A stretch of DNA of 64,000 nt from Alicyclobacillus sp. (GTDB lineage Bacteria; Bacillota; Bacilli; Alicyclobacillales; Alicyclobacillaceae): the NCBI GenBank assembly GCA_023511295.1, contig JAIMBT010000002.1, positions 124,001 through 188,000 on the forward strand, in the 5' to 3' direction. How positions within the stretch are numbered: position 1 is the stretch's first letter; the number at the start of each line of letters is the position of its first letter. Below the pieces are notes generated by a model that saw only the letters and a program-made list of their open reading frames with translations, searched no databases and was not told where the DNA came from. Below, piece after piece: positions 44,684 to 54,367 of this stretch. The position numbers and the translations under genes were made by a program.

Positions 44684-45441
44684 CGCACCGGAACCCCCCT
44701 CTGCCGCAGATACGCCTTGACCTGCCCGATGGAGGTCTCGGCGAAGTGAAAGATACTGGCCGCGAGCGCCGCGTCGGCCTGGCCCTCGGTCAGCACCTGC
44801 GCGAAGTGTTCCTTCTTCCCCGCGCCGCCGCTCGCAATCACCGGCACCCGCACTGCGGACGCGACCAACCGGGTGAGTTGGAGATCATACCCCTCTCGCG
44901 TGCCGTCCTGGCGAAAGCTGGTCAGCAAGATCTCCCCGGCACCGAACTCGACCGCCTTCTTCGCCCACGCGACGGCCTCCAACCCCGTGCCAAGCTTGCC
45001 GCCCTGAATCATCACCTCGTAGGTCCCCATCGTCTCGTTTCGGTTGGCGTCGATGGCCACGACCACACACTGCTCGCCGAAGCGGTGGGCCGCCTCTCGG
45101 ATGAGGCCGGGGTCCCGCACGGCCCCTGTGTTCATGGAAACCTTATCAGCGCCCGCCAGCAGCAGCGCCCGAACGTCGTCGATGGTCGACACGCCGCCGC
45201 CGACGGTGAGCGGGATATTGACCCGGCTCGCCACTTCGGCCACCACCCGATGCGTCGCCAGGCGTCCCTCCTCGGACGCGGAGATATCGAGCAGCACCAG
45301 CTCGTCCGCCCCTTCGCGGCAGTACTGTTCTGCCAGCGCCACCGGATCTCCCGCATCCCGCCGGTCGGTCAGAAACCCGACGTGCTTCACAACCCGTCCG
45401 TCGAGGACGTCGAAGCACGGGATGATCCGCTTCGTCAACAC
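44653..45441 (-). CDS. hisF: Imidazole glycerol phosphate synthase, cyclase subunit
   Basis: Works with HisH to form imidazole glycerol phosphate and AICAR. A (beta/alpha)8 protein of 262 residues. Catalytic Asp residues are in [15 protein letters not shown] and VIASGGAG-preceding strands. The GTG at 45441 ([12 protein letters not shown]) is preferred because GGAGGGAG lies 7-8 bases before it. It overlaps the hisA stop by 7 bases (coupled translation). Confidence 0.95.
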   Translation of the reverse strand: MLTKRIIPCFDVLDGRVVKHVGFLTDRRDAGDPVALAEQYCREGADELVLLDISASEEGRLATHRVVAEVASRVNIPLTVGGGVSTIDDVRALLLAGADKVSMNTGAVRDPGLIREAAHRFGEQCVVVAIDANRNETMGTYEVMIQGGKLGTGLEAVAWAKKAVEFGAGEILLTSFRQDGTREGYDLQLTRLVASAVRVPVIASGGAGKKEHFAQVLTEGQADAALAASIFHFAETSIGQVKAYLRQRGVPVRWTSEATAAR

Positions 45442-46190
45442 GTCGCTCCCTCCGTTTCCAGCCACGCGAGGGCTTCCCGCACATTCAGGCGCCCTTCATA
45501 GATGGCACGGCCTGCGATGGCCCCCGCCAAGCCGGCCTGCTTCGCAGCCTGAACGTCCTCCAGGCTGCGGATGCCTCCAGATGCGATGGCGCGGAGCCCC
45601 TGGGCCGCGACGTGGCCTGCAAGTTCCAGGTTGGGACCGGTCAGGGCGCCGTCGCGATCGACATCCGTCACCAGTGCGTGCACCGCACCAACATCCGCCA
45701 ACCGCCGCGCGACGTCCACCAACGGCACGTCCGTCTGTTCCTCCCAACCGCGGACTGCCATCCGACCGCCGCGGCCGTCGAGCCCAACGACCAGCGCCTC
45801 GGCACCGAACCGACGCACTGCACCCTCGACCCATCCGGGCTGGAGCGCTGCCGTGCCGACGACGCAGCGGGCGACGCCCAGGTTGAGCCACGCCGCCATC
45901 GTATCGAGGTCCCGCACACCGCCGCCGACCTGCACCTTTGCGCCAACGGAAGCAGCGGCCTGCAGGATGGCCGTCACCGCCGACTGGTTCTCCGGCTGAC
46001 CCGACCGCGCTGCGTCCAGGTCCACCACGTGTAAAAAGCGCGCTCCCTCCGCGAGCCAGTGTTCCGCCGTCCTGCGCGGGTCGGCCCCGTACGTCGTCGC
46101 CGATCTGTAATCCCCGCGCAGCAGCCGCACGCAGCGGCCACCGAGGATGTCGATGGCCGGGTACAAGGTGAAAGCTGACGACCCGTTCAT
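45435..46190 (-). CDS. hisA: ProFAR isomerase
   Basis: Phosphoribosylformimino-AICAR isomerase, (beta/alpha)8 barrel of 251 residues. The N-terminal catalytic Asp is in [15 protein letters not shown] and the second in [16 protein letters not shown]. Phosphate-binding glycines appear in VGGGVRD and ASGGIRS. The ATG at 46190 lies 4 bases after the hisH stop. Confidence 0.95.
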   Translation of the reverse strand: MNGSSAFTLYPAIDILGGRCVRLLRGDYRSATTYGADPRRTAEHWLAEGARFLHVVDLDAARSGQPENQSAVTAILQAAASVGAKVQVGGGVRDLDTMAAWLNLGVARCVVGTAALQPGWVEGAVRRFGAEALVVGLDGRGGRMAVRGWEEQTDVPLVDVARRLADVGAVHALVTDVDRDGALTGPNLELAGHVAAQGLRAIASGGIRSLEDVQAAKQAGLAGAIAGRAIYEGRLNVREALAWLETEGATC

Positions 46191-46194
46191 CCCG

Positions 46195-46863
46195 TCATGC
46201 CCGGCCAACGGAAACGCCCTCCCCGTCCGGCTTCTGCGCCCGGCACAGCGCGACGAAGTTGCGCAGGATGGCTTCGCCGACTGGCCCACTCTTCTCGGGA
46301 TGGAACTGCGTCCCGAAGACGTGGCCCTTCGCGACGACGGCGGGAACCTGGACCCCGCCGTATTGCGCCGCGGCCAACAGGTGCTGCGGCTCCTGCAGGA
46401 CCGCGTAGTACGAGTGCACGAAGTAGACGTAGTCGCCGACCGCGACGCCGCGAAGCAGCGGGTGATCTGCTACCGTCACCAGGTCGTTCCACCCCATGTG
46501 CGGGACCTTCACACTTCCCGGAAACCGCACGACGCGGCCGGGCAGGATACCCAGCCCGACATGAGTGCCGTGCTCCTCACTCAGGGAAAACAGCAACTGC
46601 ATCCCGAGGCAGATGCCGAGCAGCGGTCGCTCTTCACGGACCGCCTGTCGGACGACGCCGAGCAGGCCGCTCGCGCGCAGTTGAAACATCGCGTCGCCAA
46701 ACGCCCCGACCCCTGGCAGCACCAATCCCTCGACGCGGCCGCCTGCGACTTCCTCGGCCCACTCCGTCGCACTCCGGACCACGACAGTGTCCGCCCCAGC
46801 CCGGCGAAACCCGCTCGCGACGCTGGAGAGGTTGCCGATGCCAAGGTCCAACAGCGCAATCAT
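46195..46863 (-). CDS. hisH: Imidazole glycerol phosphate synthase, glutamine amidotransferase subunit
   Basis: Supplies ammonia from glutamine to HisF. The 222-residue class I amidotransferase has the nucleophile elbow GICLGMQLLF with the catalytic Cys, and the late His and Glu in GTQFHPEKSG. The ATG overlaps the hisB stop (ATGA). Confidence 0.96.
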   Translation of the reverse strand: MIALLDLGIGNLSSVASGFRRAGADTVVVRSATEWAEEVAGGRVEGLVLPGVGAFGDAMFQLRASGLLGVVRQAVREERPLLGICLGMQLLFSLSEEHGTHVGLGILPGRVVRFPGSVKVPHMGWNDLVTVADHPLLRGVAVGDYVYFVHSYYAVLQEPQHLLAAAQYGGVQVPAVVAKGHVFGTQFHPEKSGPVGEAILRNFVALCRAQKPDGEGVSVGRA

Positions 46864-47483
46864 TCCAGCACCCCCTTACTGCTCGGCACGCGGTCGCCGA
46901 CCGTCTCCACGGCCATGGCCAACGCCGCTCCGAACGCCTTGAACAACCCCTCAACCATGTGGTGGCTGTTGTCTCCGTACAGGATGGCCAGATGCAGTGC
47001 CATCCGAGCCTCGTTTGCAACCGACTTGAAAAACTCCGACACGAGTTCAGTCGAGAAGGTTCCAATTCGCTCGCTCGGTACGCGCCCCTGCAACACGAAT
47101 GCCGGCCGCCCCGATAGGTCAATCACTGCGCGCGCGAGCGTTTCGTCCATCGGCGTGTGCCGCTCGCCGTAGCGGCGGATGCCGCGCTTGTCGCCGAGCG
47201 CCTGGTGAATGGCTTTGCCGAGGCACAGCCCGATGTCCTCCACCAGGTGGTGGTCGTCGACGTCGACATCGCCGGAGGCGGTCACCACGAGGTCAAACCG
47301 ACCGTGGACCGCCGTCAGGTGGAGCATGTGCCGGAGGAACGGGATTGGCAGATTGAGCGCCACCGTCCCGCTCCCGTGCAGGTTCAACCGCAGGTCCACC
47401 TTGGTCTCTCCGGTCTCGCGGACAATCTCCGCCGCGAACGACGGAGCGCCCGCCATCGGTCCACGGTCCTGCGTTGGATTCAT
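46860..47483 (-). CDS. hisB: Imidazoleglycerol-phosphate dehydratase
   Basis: Manganese enzyme for step 6, 207 residues, without a phosphatase domain (monofunctional as in other Bacillota). VRETGETKVDL, the metal motifs DDHHLVEDIG and NSHHMVEGLFKAFG are intact. The usual FLDHMLD segment reads FLRHMLH here. Start ATG overlaps the hisD stop (ATGA). Confidence 0.95.
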   Translation of the reverse strand: MNPTQDRGPMAGAPSFAAEIVRETGETKVDLRLNLHGSGTVALNLPIPFLRHMLHLTAVHGRFDLVVTASGDVDVDDHHLVEDIGLCLGKAIHQALGDKRGIRRYGERHTPMDETLARAVIDLSGRPAFVLQGRVPSERIGTFSTELVSEFFKSVANEARMALHLAILYGDNSHHMVEGLFKAFGAALAMAVETVGDRVPSSKGVLE

Positions 47484-48793
47484 CGTCCATCCCCCTCTTG
47501 TGCGGTCTGCAACCGGATGGCCACGGACCGCGCGTGGCCAGAGAGCCCTTCCGCTTCCGCCAGGGTTTGAATCCGCCGAGCGTGCCGGGCAAGCGTCTGC
47601 TTCGGGTAGGAGACGTAGGTCATGCGGCGAAGGAAGTCCAGCACGCCCAAACCCGACGCAAACCGCGCAGTTCCGTGTGTCGGCAGCACGTGGTTCGGCC
47701 CGGCGAAGTAGTCCCCCACCGGCTCTGGCGTGTAGGGGCCGAGAAAGACCGCGCCCGCCCGCGTGATGCTGTGGAGCCACGCCTCGGGCTGCGCGACCAT
47801 CAACTCGACGTGCTCCGGAGCGCTGCGGTTGACCACTGCGATGACCTCGTCGCGTGAGGCTGCCGTCACGAGCGCGCCCCACCGTGCCAGCGCCTGCTCG
47901 GCAATCGTCCGCCGCGGCAGCACGGTGACCTGCTGCCGCAACGCAGCCTCCACGGCATCGGCCAGGCTCGCGTCGGTGAGCACGCAGACGGCGCCCGCCT
48001 CCGGGTCGTGCTCGGCCTGAGCCAACAGGTCCGCTGCGATGTACGCGGGGTCCGCCGTCTCGTCCGCCACGATGAACACTTCGCTCGGTCCGGCGATGCT
48101 GTCAATCCCGACGTCGCCCATCACCGCCCGCTTCGCCAGGGCGACGTACAGATTGCCAGGGCCAGCCAGCTTGTCCACCCTCCTGACCGACTCGGTGCCG
48201 TACGCAAACGCTGCAACGGCTTGCGCACCGCCGACCCGCACCACGTCCCGAACGCCCACGGCGTGTGCGGCGGCGAGCACGAGCGGATGCGGCCAACCCG
48301 TGTCAGGTTGCGGCGGCGACGCCAGCACGATGTCCGTCACGCCCGCCACCTGGGCGGGGATGACGTTCATCAACACCGTCGACGGGTACGCGGCGCGCCC
48401 ACCGGGTGCGTACACGCCGACGCGACCGAGCGGGCGCCAGGTCAGCCCGAGCGTCGCCCCGTCGGCGTCCACCCACGACAGGTCCTTCGGAAGCTGCTGC
48501 GCGTGGAACGTTCGAATCCGGTCGGCCGCATCGGTGATGGCGGCCCGCAACTCGGCTCCGAGCCCTTCCCATGCCCGTTGCAGTTCCGCCTCCGGCACCC
48601 GGATGTCCCAGTCCGCAGCCGCCGCCTGTTCCGTATCCAAAGTGGCAGTCCAGCGGCGCAGCGCGCTGTCGCCGCCTTCGCGCACATCGGCGACAATCTC
48701 GCGGACGCGGGACTCGGCAGCGGGATCGACATGCGTCGACCGGTTCCACTCGAACGCGGACGCCTCCACGCGCCGCAAGAGATATTCAGCCAT
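47480..48793 (-). CDS. hisD: Histidinol dehydrogenase
   Basis: Zinc NAD enzyme oxidising histidinol to histidine, 437 residues. PGGRAAYPSTVLMNVIPAQVAGV near residue 125 and GPSEVFIVADETADP around 250 are characteristic, and the catalytic Glu/His region QAEHDPEAGA and zinc ligands near the C terminus (PTHGTARFASGL) are present. The ATG at 48793 overlaps hisG by 8 bases. Confidence 0.96.
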   Translation of the reverse strand: MAEYLLRRVEASAFEWNRSTHVDPAAESRVREIVADVREGGDSALRRWTATLDTEQAAAADWDIRVPEAELQRAWEGLGAELRAAITDAADRIRTFHAQQLPKDLSWVDADGATLGLTWRPLGRVGVYAPGGRAAYPSTVLMNVIPAQVAGVTDIVLASPPQPDTGWPHPLVLAAAHAVGVRDVVRVGGAQAVAAFAYGTESVRRVDKLAGPGNLYVALAKRAVMGDVGIDSIAGPSEVFIVADETADPAYIAADLLAQAEHDPEAGAVCVLTDASLADAVEAALRQQVTVLPRRTIAEQALARWGALVTAASRDEVIAVVNRSAPEHVELMVAQPEAWLHSITRAGAVFLGPYTPEPVGDYFAGPNHVLPTHGTARFASGLGVLDFLRRMTYVSYPKQTLARHARRIQTLAEAEGLSGHARSVAIRLQTAQEGDGR

Positions 48794-49430
48794 CGCGCCC
48801 GTCCCCTTTCTGAATGGCTCGTTGCAAATGCTCCGTCACGCGGTCAATCTCCGATCGACGGCTGCGGTAGCTCGCCCGGTTGGCGATGAGCCGCGCGGAG
48901 ACCGGCAACACGCGGTCGAACACCGCCAATCCGTTGGCCGCGAGGGTGCCACCCGTCTGTACCAGGTCGAAAATCCGGTCGGCGAGGCCGATGACCGCAG
49001 CGAGTTCGATGGATCCCCCGAGCTCCACAATCTCGACCGCCTGTCCGCGCCGGCGGAAGTAGTCGTCCGCCAAGCGGGGGTACTTCGTCGCGACCCGCCG
49101 CGGGACCGACGGCCGCAGCTCGGGCCGGCCAGCGACACAGAGGGTGCAACGGGCGGTGTCGAGATCGAGCAGCTCGTAGACCTCGCGACCCGCTTCGAGG
49201 ATGACGTCTTCACCGACAATGCCCAGGTCCGCAACGCCGAAGGAGACGTACGTCGGCACATCCGCCGGCTTGGCCAAGAGCAGCCGCACCATTCCGAAGG
49301 CAGCGTTCTCCGCCGAGAAGACGAGGGCTCGACTGTCTTCTAAGTCCGGCGGGACGGGCAGTCCGGCGCGCTGCCAGAGCGGCAGAACATCGTTCAGCGT
49401 GCGCCCCTTCGCCAAGGCAAACGTGATCAC
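48786..49430 (-). CDS. hisG: ATP phosphoribosyltransferase, short form
   Basis: First and committed step of histidine synthesis. The 214-residue protein is the short form that lacks the C-terminal regulatory domain and needs HisZ. ITFALAKGRTLNDVLPLW opens it; GVADLGIVGEDVI and the PRPP-binding motif DLVQTGGTLAANGL follow. The GTG start lies 3 bases after hisZ. Confidence 0.95.
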   Translation of the reverse strand: MITFALAKGRTLNDVLPLWQRAGLPVPPDLEDSRALVFSAENAAFGMVRLLLAKPADVPTYVSFGVADLGIVGEDVILEAGREVYELLDLDTARCTLCVAGRPELRPSVPRRVATKYPRLADDYFRRRGQAVEIVELGGSIELAAVIGLADRIFDLVQTGGTLAANGLAVFDRVLPVSARLIANRASYRSRRSEIDRVTEHLQRAIQKGDGRDG

Positions 49431-49433
49431 CCG

Positions 49434-50495
49434 TCACCCCTCCTTCGCGCCGATATCGAGCCAATCCCCGTCGCTCTGAGCGGCAGTGAGCCGTTCGACC
49501 TCGTAGGTGAAGCCGATGGCGGGCGCCGGCGCGCCAAACTGAGCGAGCAAGTCGTCGTAGCGGCCGCCCTGTGCGACGGGCGCTCCGGTTCCGGGCACGA
49601 ACACCTCAAACACGACGCCGGTGTAATAGCTGAGGTCGCGGTGCAAGGTGAGGTCAAACGTGACCGGAGTGCGCAACCGCAGCCCCTGCAGTTGGTCCGC
49701 GAGGCGGACCAGCTCGTCCCACACGGCGAGCGCCCGCTGGCCCGCTGCCGAGTCCTGCCACGCGTCGCGCAGGGCCGCATGCAGCGTCTCCGGCCGGAAC
49801 GGATTGAGCGCCGACATTTGCCGCAACAAATCCGGCATGGCGGCACCCTGGCCCGACTCGCCGAGGGTGCGCCGGAAGCCGACGTAATCCCCGCGCACCA
49901 GGCAATCGAGCAGGTCCGGAACGCCCGTCGACGGCACGCCGCACGCTTCCAGGTACGCCTCCGCGAAGCGCGCGTGGCTGAGGACCAACTGCGCGTCGGT
50001 CACGCCAATATCGCGGAGCCCACTCTCACAGATGGCGAGCAACGTGGCGTCGATCTCGCCGGCCGGCGGACCAATCCACTCGACGCCGACTTGCGTGGAC
50101 TCCGCGGCGCGGCCGGCTGCCCAAGAGAGGGACGCCGGTTCGTCCGACCGATGGTACACCCGTTCGGCGTAACACCAACGCACCTCGGCCGCCCCAGCCT
50201 GTACGAGGGGCGCCGCCATGCGCGCAATGGACGGCGTCAGTTCCGGGCGCAGGGCCATCGTTCGGCCCGACGCGTCAAACAACCGGACCCAGTGCTCCGC
50301 CTCGTCCGTGCTGCGCCCGCGCAGTAGGGTGTCCACGTACTCAAACGTCCCGCACGAGACCAGTTCGAAGCCGTGCCGCTCGCACGCGGCGAGCAGGCGA
50401 TTCTCCACCATCCGCCGCTGCCGGGCCTGGCCAGGGTACATATCGCGCATGCCCGGTGGCCGATCTGCCCACCGGGTTTGCGGTTCCCACGCCAT
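49434..50495 (-). CDS. hisZ: HisZ, regulatory subunit of ATP phosphoribosyltransferase
   Basis: Histidyl-tRNA-synthetase-like protein of 353 residues that lacks aminoacylation activity and gives histidine feedback to short HisG. RPPGMRDMYPGQARQRRMVEN is the motif-1-like start. LRPELTPSIARMAAP is the motif-2 region. The ATG at 50495 follows GAGAGGAGGACCTGCG. It is the first gene after the his promoter and a leader of about 180 bases. Confidence 0.92.
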   Translation of the reverse strand: MAWEPQTRWADRPPGMRDMYPGQARQRRMVENRLLAACERHGFELVSCGTFEYVDTLLRGRSTDEAEHWVRLFDASGRTMALRPELTPSIARMAAPLVQAGAAEVRWCYAERVYHRSDEPASLSWAAGRAAESTQVGVEWIGPPAGEIDATLLAICESGLRDIGVTDAQLVLSHARFAEAYLEACGVPSTGVPDLLDCLVRGDYVGFRRTLGESGQGAAMPDLLRQMSALNPFRPETLHAALRDAWQDSAAGQRALAVWDELVRLADQLQGLRLRTPVTFDLTLHRDLSYYTGVVFEVFVPGTGAPVAQGGRYDDLLAQFGAPAPAIGFTYEVERLTAAQSDGDWLDIGAKEG

Positions 50496-50674
50496 CGCAG
50501 GTCCTCCTCTCCCAGGTCTCGTAAAGGCGGGCCGAAGCGAAGGCACCGCCGTCACTAGACACGGTCTTTTCTTAGCGTTCCCCTGTTGCGCCGAAGCAGC
50601 CGTCAACCGCCTCGGCCCACCACCAAAGTGGCGCTGCGTCCCGCACTTTAGTCTGATAACGTACTAAAGCAAGC
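50496..50674 (-). promoter_or_regulatory. Structured leader of the his operon
   Basis: The minus-strand 5' UTR from the predicted start (about 50674) to hisZ can fold into several stems: CCCGC-GCTTTAGT with ACTAAAG-GCGGG at the start, then GCAGC/GCTGC, and GGCGG/CCGCC with a short TTT next to the ribosome binding site. I see no run of His codons and no convincing T-box AGGGTGGNACCGCG; the nearest match is GACGGCGGTGCC. Regulation at this leader is inferred from its length and structure. Confidence 0.45.
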
Positions 50675-50680
50675 GGGTCT

Positions 50681-50709
50681 ATTATAGCGGAGGGCTTGAC
50701 ATCGGTCAA
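50681..50709 (-). promoter_or_regulatory. SigA-type promoter of the his operon
   Basis: On the minus strand TTGACC (50704-50709), 17 bases, TATAAT (50681-50686). The -35 sits in the inverted repeat TTGACCGATGTCAA, which could be an operator. Confidence 0.8.
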
Positions 50710-50750
50710 CGCATGAACCCCTCCCGTTTCGGTCAAGTGGCCGATGCGCA

Positions 50751-50777
50751 GACAGGCGGCCAGTCTGGCCGCCTGTC
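50751..50777 (-). terminator. Strong hairpin after ispG
   Basis: GACAGGCGGCCAG and CTGGCCGCCTGTC form 13 perfect pairs around a single T, 45 bases after the ispG stop. No T-run follows, so termination is likely but not proven. Confidence 0.55.
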
Positions 50778-50822
50778 CTCGGAGCATTCAGGTGATGCGT
50801 ATGCGGGCCATATTCACCGGCC

Positions 50823-51911
50823 CTATTCGTGCAGTCGGCCCGTTTCCGCGTACCGCTTCGCCATCACGTCAATCTCGCGCTTCAACTCGCTGACCAACTC
50901 GGCCTCCGGGATCTTCCGGACGACCTCGCCCCGCCGGAAGAGCAGCCCTTCGCCGCGCGCGCCGGCAATTCCGATGTCTGCCTCGCGGGCCTCGCCGGGG
51001 CCGTTGACCGCGCAACCGAGGACGGACACCTTAATGGGCGCCTTGATGTGTTGCAGATACTCCTCCACTTCGTTCGCCACCGAGATGAGGTCGATGTCAA
51101 TCCGCCCGCAGGTCGGGCACGACACCAGGGTCGGTGCGTTCGAGATGAGGTGGAAGTCTTTCAGCAACTCGCGCGCGACCTTCACTTCTTCGACCGGATC
51201 TGCGCTCAACGACACGCGAATCGTGTTGCCAATTCCCATCGACAGCAGTGTCCCGAGGCCGGCGGCGCTCTTGATGGTGCCGCTGTACAGGGTACCGGAC
51301 TCGGTGATGCCCAAGTGCAGCGGGTAATCGAAGGTTTCTGCGGCGAGTCGATACGCCTCAATGGCGAGCGGCAGGTCCGACGCCTTCATCGAGACGATGA
51401 TGTCGTGGAAGTCCAACGCTTCAAGGATACGGATGTGGTGCAGGGCGCTCTCCAACATCCCCTGAGCCGTTGGGTATCCGTACTTCTCCAGGATCTCTCG
51501 CTCCAGTGAACCGGCATTGACCCCGATGCGGATGGGGATGTGCCGCTCTTTGCACGCCTTCACAACGGCCTCGACGCGGTCGCGTCGTCCGATATTTCCC
51601 GGGTTAATCCGCACCTTGTCGACGCCGTTTTCAATCGCGAGCAGCGCGAGTCGATAATCGAAGTGAATGTCCGCCACCAGTGGGATGTGGATGCGCCGCT
51701 TGATCTCCTTGACGGCAGCGGCAGCCTCCTTCGTGTTCACCGTGACGCGTACAACCTCGCAGCCAGCGTCTTCGAGCCGGTGAATCTCCGCAACGGTCCG
51801 CTCCACATCCGCTGTCTTCGTTGTCGTCATGCTTTGAATGACCACGCGGTCAGACCCGCCGATGGTGAGCGGGCCGACCTGGACGGGCCTTGTATCTCTG
51901 CGATGGAACAT
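50823..51911 (-). CDS. ispG: 4-hydroxy-3-methylbut-2-en-1-yl diphosphate synthase (flavodoxin)
   Basis: Iron-sulfur enzyme of the MEP isoprenoid pathway. The 362 residues are the usual bacterial length without the plant insert. [19 protein letters not shown] starts the barrel. Cluster Cys residues lie in [11 protein letters not shown] and [11 protein letters not shown]. The ATG at 51911 follows AAGGGG. It is monocistronic. Confidence 0.95.
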   Translation of the reverse strand: MFHRRDTRPVQVGPLTIGGSDRVVIQSMTTTKTADVERTVAEIHRLEDAGCEVVRVTVNTKEAAAAVKEIKRRIHIPLVADIHFDYRLALLAIENGVDKVRINPGNIGRRDRVEAVVKACKERHIPIRIGVNAGSLEREILEKYGYPTAQGMLESALHHIRILEALDFHDIIVSMKASDLPLAIEAYRLAAETFDYPLHLGITESGTLYSGTIKSAAGLGTLLSMGIGNTIRVSLSADPVEEVKVARELLKDFHLISNAPTLVSCPTCGRIDIDLISVANEVEEYLQHIKAPIKVSVLGCAVNGPGEAREADIGIAGARGEGLLFRRGEVVRKIPEAELVSELKREIDVMAKRYAETGRLHE

Positions 51912-51958
51912 CGGTTCAGACCCCTTCCATCCAATTCCTATCCATGCTTCACAAGACT

Positions 51959-51987
51959 ATTATACTGCGGTGCCATGGACGTGCGAA
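51959..51987 (-). promoter_or_regulatory. Probable ispG promoter
   Basis: On the minus strand TTCGCA (51982-51987), 17 bases, TATAAT (51959-51964), about 45 bases before ispG. Confidence 0.5.
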
Positions 51988-52109
51988 CCCCGAAGCGGCA
52001 GGAGGCTCCAACGACCTTGCACCCCGCCCTCCGTGGCGACCAGTGTTTCCTATTTCGGTGGGGTTCTGCTACAGTGGTGTCGATCCATATTTCGAGATGA
52101 GGTGCGGAG

Positions 52110-53177
52110 ATGATTGAGAAAATCCAGCAATACCTTGGAGCGGAAGCAGACTACTACCTGAAGCACACGTCGACGACGATTCCGCGTTCTGCCTTGACCC
52201 CCCCATCGCCCGACGCCGTGAGCACCGTCTACGCACAGACAGACCGAAACAACCAAGTCCTGCGCAACCTCCAGAGCCTCTTCAACCACGGGCGGTTGGC
52301 GGGAACCGGCTACGTCTCCATCCTCCCGGTCGACCAGGGCATCGAACACGCAGCCGGCGCGTCTTTTGCGAAGAATCCCGCCTATTTTGATCCCGCGAAC
52401 ATCGTGGAACTGGCCATCGAAGGGGGCTGCAACGCGGTCGCCTCCACCTTCGGCGTGCTGGGCCTCACCGCGCGCAAGTACGCCCACAAGATTCCGTACA
52501 TCGTGAAAATCAACCACAACGAACTCCTGACCTATCCGAACAAGTACGACCAAGTCCTGTTCGGGAGCGTGCGCCAGGCGTGGGAGATGGGGGCGGCCGG
52601 CGTCGGCGCCACCATCTACTTCGGGTCCGATGAATCCACCCGGCAATTGCAGGAAGTGAGCGAGGCCTTCGAAGAGGCGCACGAGTTGGGAATGTTCACC
52701 GTGCTGTGGTGCTACTTGCGGAACAGCCAGTTCAAGGTCGGCGGCGTCGACTACCACACAGCGGCAGACCTCACGGGACAAGCCAACCACCTCGGCGTGA
52801 CGATTGAGGCTGACATCATCAAGCAGAAGTTGCCGGAAGTCAACGGCGGCTACAAGGCGCTGAACATGGAGGGCAGCAGTTACGGCAAGACGGACGAGCG
52901 AATCTACACCGAACTCACCTCCGACCATCCGATTGACCTTGCGCGCTACCAGGTGGCGAACTGTTACATGGGCAAGATTGGGCTCATCAGTTCCGGCGGT
53001 GCATCTGGCGCCAACGACTACGCCGAAGCCGTGAAAACAGCCGTCATCAACAAGCGCGCTGGCGGGATGGGCCTCATCTCGGGTCGCAAGGCATTCCAGC
53101 GCCCGATGAAGGAAGGCGTCGAGATTTTGAACTTGATTCAGGACGTGTATCTCTGCAAAGACGTCACCTTGGCGTAA
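52110..53177 (+). CDS. Fructose-bisphosphate aldolase, class I (FbaB/DhnA type)
   Basis: Schiff-base aldolase of 355 residues, archaeal/DhnA-type rather than the class II enzyme usual in Bacillus. [15 protein letters not shown] near residue 70 and the late [21 protein letters not shown] region are typical. The catalytic Lys lies in the [10 protein letters not shown] or following strand. The start follows GAGGTGCGGAG. It reversibly splits fructose 1,6-bisphosphate; such enzymes often serve gluconeogenesis. It is followed by yjzC on the same strand. Confidence 0.92.
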   Translation: MIEKIQQYLGAEADYYLKHTSTTIPRSALTPPSPDAVSTVYAQTDRNNQVLRNLQSLFNHGRLAGTGYVSILPVDQGIEHAAGASFAKNPAYFDPANIVELAIEGGCNAVASTFGVLGLTARKYAHKIPYIVKINHNELLTYPNKYDQVLFGSVRQAWEMGAAGVGATIYFGSDESTRQLQEVSEAFEEAHELGMFTVLWCYLRNSQFKVGGVDYHTAADLTGQANHLGVTIEADIIKQKLPEVNGGYKALNMEGSSYGKTDERIYTELTSDHPIDLARYQVANCYMGKIGLISSGGASGANDYAEAVKTAVINKRAGGMGLISGRKAFQRPMKEGVEILNLIQDVYLCKDVTLA

Positions 53178-53272
53178 CCCTTGCCCTGACCCGGCCCATC
53201 GGCGTGCATACGCGGCTCACCCGGATGCAACAATACGGATTGTCCGGACAACAGCCAGCGAGGTGATGACCA

Positions 53273-53458
53273 GTGGGCCAGCACAACCAGTTTGAACCCG
53301 GCTGGGAAGTGCCGAACGACGGAGAGTATGTGGAGGTCGGCGAACACCCGGACAGCGCGAACCTGCACCACCCGCGGAAAGTCCGGCTTCGCAAGGGAGA
53401 CAAATTTCCCGAGACCTCAAATCCCAATCGCAAGTGGACGCGCAACCGCAACCGGTAA
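53273..53458 (+). CDS. yjzC: YjzC-family small protein
   Basis: A 61-residue protein matching YjzC of Bacillus over its length. It starts GQHNQFEPGWEVPNDGEYVE, has VRLRKGDKFPETSNPNRKW near the end and a basic tail. GTG start preceded by GAGGTG. The function of YjzC is unknown; conserved GDKFPET suggests a short zinc-free fold. A perfect terminator hairpin follows. Confidence 0.88.
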   Translation: MGQHNQFEPGWEVPNDGEYVEVGEHPDSANLHHPRKVRLRKGDKFPETSNPNRKWTRNRNR

Positions 53459-53509
53459 GTGCCTGCCGGGAACCATCGCACAACCATTTAAACTGCTTAA
53501 ACTGCGCAA

Positions 53510-53534
53510 CGGGGCCCCGCCGGGGCCCCGTTTC
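53510..53534 (+). terminator. Terminator after yjzC
   Basis: ACGGGGCCCC and GGGGCCCCGT pair perfectly around GCC and are followed by TTT. It also faces the membrane protein gene ending at 53557. Confidence 0.75.
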
Positions 53535-53556
53535 ACCTATGGGAGACCGATATCGG

Positions 53557-54267
53557 TTAGAACGAGCGGTTGGGAGCGACGACAACCGCCGACACTGGCT
53601 TTGGCGTCAACAGGTGATACCCCACAAAGAAACCGGCCCACCCAACGGCCATCAAGACCCAGAACAACTCCGGCCAGCCCAGCCTTGCGGCACTTCCGGC
53701 AGCCGAGATGACCAAGACGCCACCGGCAATCCACAAATTTCCGGCTAGAAACGGCATCGACGAGCGCTTTTGCGCCGTCCGTATCGCGGACACCACGGCG
53801 ACACCGACCACGGCCAGTGCTCCAAAACTGTTCAGCCCAATCAGCGGCGCGAGCCACCCGGTTCGTTCAGCAATGATACCCGTTCCCGCTCCACCGTTCA
53901 GTTGCCGAAGCATCTCGAGATGGACCGGCGCGACAGACAACTCGACTGTCGCCAGCGCTCCGATGGAGAGGACGACCGCCGCCAGAATCCAGACGATGTG
54001 CGGTCGGCAAACCAAGGCGAGACTGCCCAATCCCATGAGGCACGGCATCCACAGCGCCCCGCAACCGTAGTAAACGAGAAACCACCCCTGCGCGCCCGGT
54101 GCGTGCCATGCGGCCAAGCAATACGCCGCGGAACCGACGCACGACAGCCATAGAGAAATGGACCAGAACCCCAGGTTGAGACGCCGTTTGCGCACCCATT
54201 GCCGGGTGACGGAGACGGCGAACCACGCCGTGATGACGACCACGGCCATCGCAGGTATGGCAACCAT
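53557..54267 (-). CDS. Seven-helix membrane protein, unknown
   Basis: A 236-residue polytopic protein with about seven hydrophobic segments, beginning MVAIPAMAVVVITAWFAVSV and ending in a short cytoplasmic or exterior tail (PVSAVVVAPNRSF). It contains no clear heme, metal or catalytic motif. The ATG follows GGGGGG-rich sequence. It sits at the end of the oxidase operon after subunit III and the candidate 33-residue peptide. A role in oxidase assembly (compare CtaG in B. subtilis) is possible by position only; it does not resemble CtaG. Confidence 0.7.
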   Translation of the reverse strand: MVAIPAMAVVVITAWFAVSVTRQWVRKRRLNLGFWSISLWLSCVGSAAYCLAAWHAPGAQGWFLVYYGCGALWMPCLMGLGSLALVCRPHIVWILAAVVLSIGALATVELSVAPVHLEMLRQLNGGAGTGIIAERTGWLAPLIGLNSFGALAVVGVAVVSAIRTAQKRSSMPFLAGNLWIAGGVLVISAAGSAARLGWPELFWVLMAVGWAGFFVGYHLLTPKPVSAVVVAPNRSF

Positions 54268-54367
54268 GCCTTTCCCCCCATTCGAGGTGACCTCGCCCGT
54301 CTGGCAGCCCATTCGTCGGAAAATCACAATGCGGCGCCGATTCCACAGAATCCGCGCCGCATCCAGG

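Noticed and set aside
50496-50674. T-box riboswitch before hisZ
   Set aside because: The conserved AGGGTGGNACCGCG is missing, and no clear specifier loop was seen, so only a structured leader is reported.
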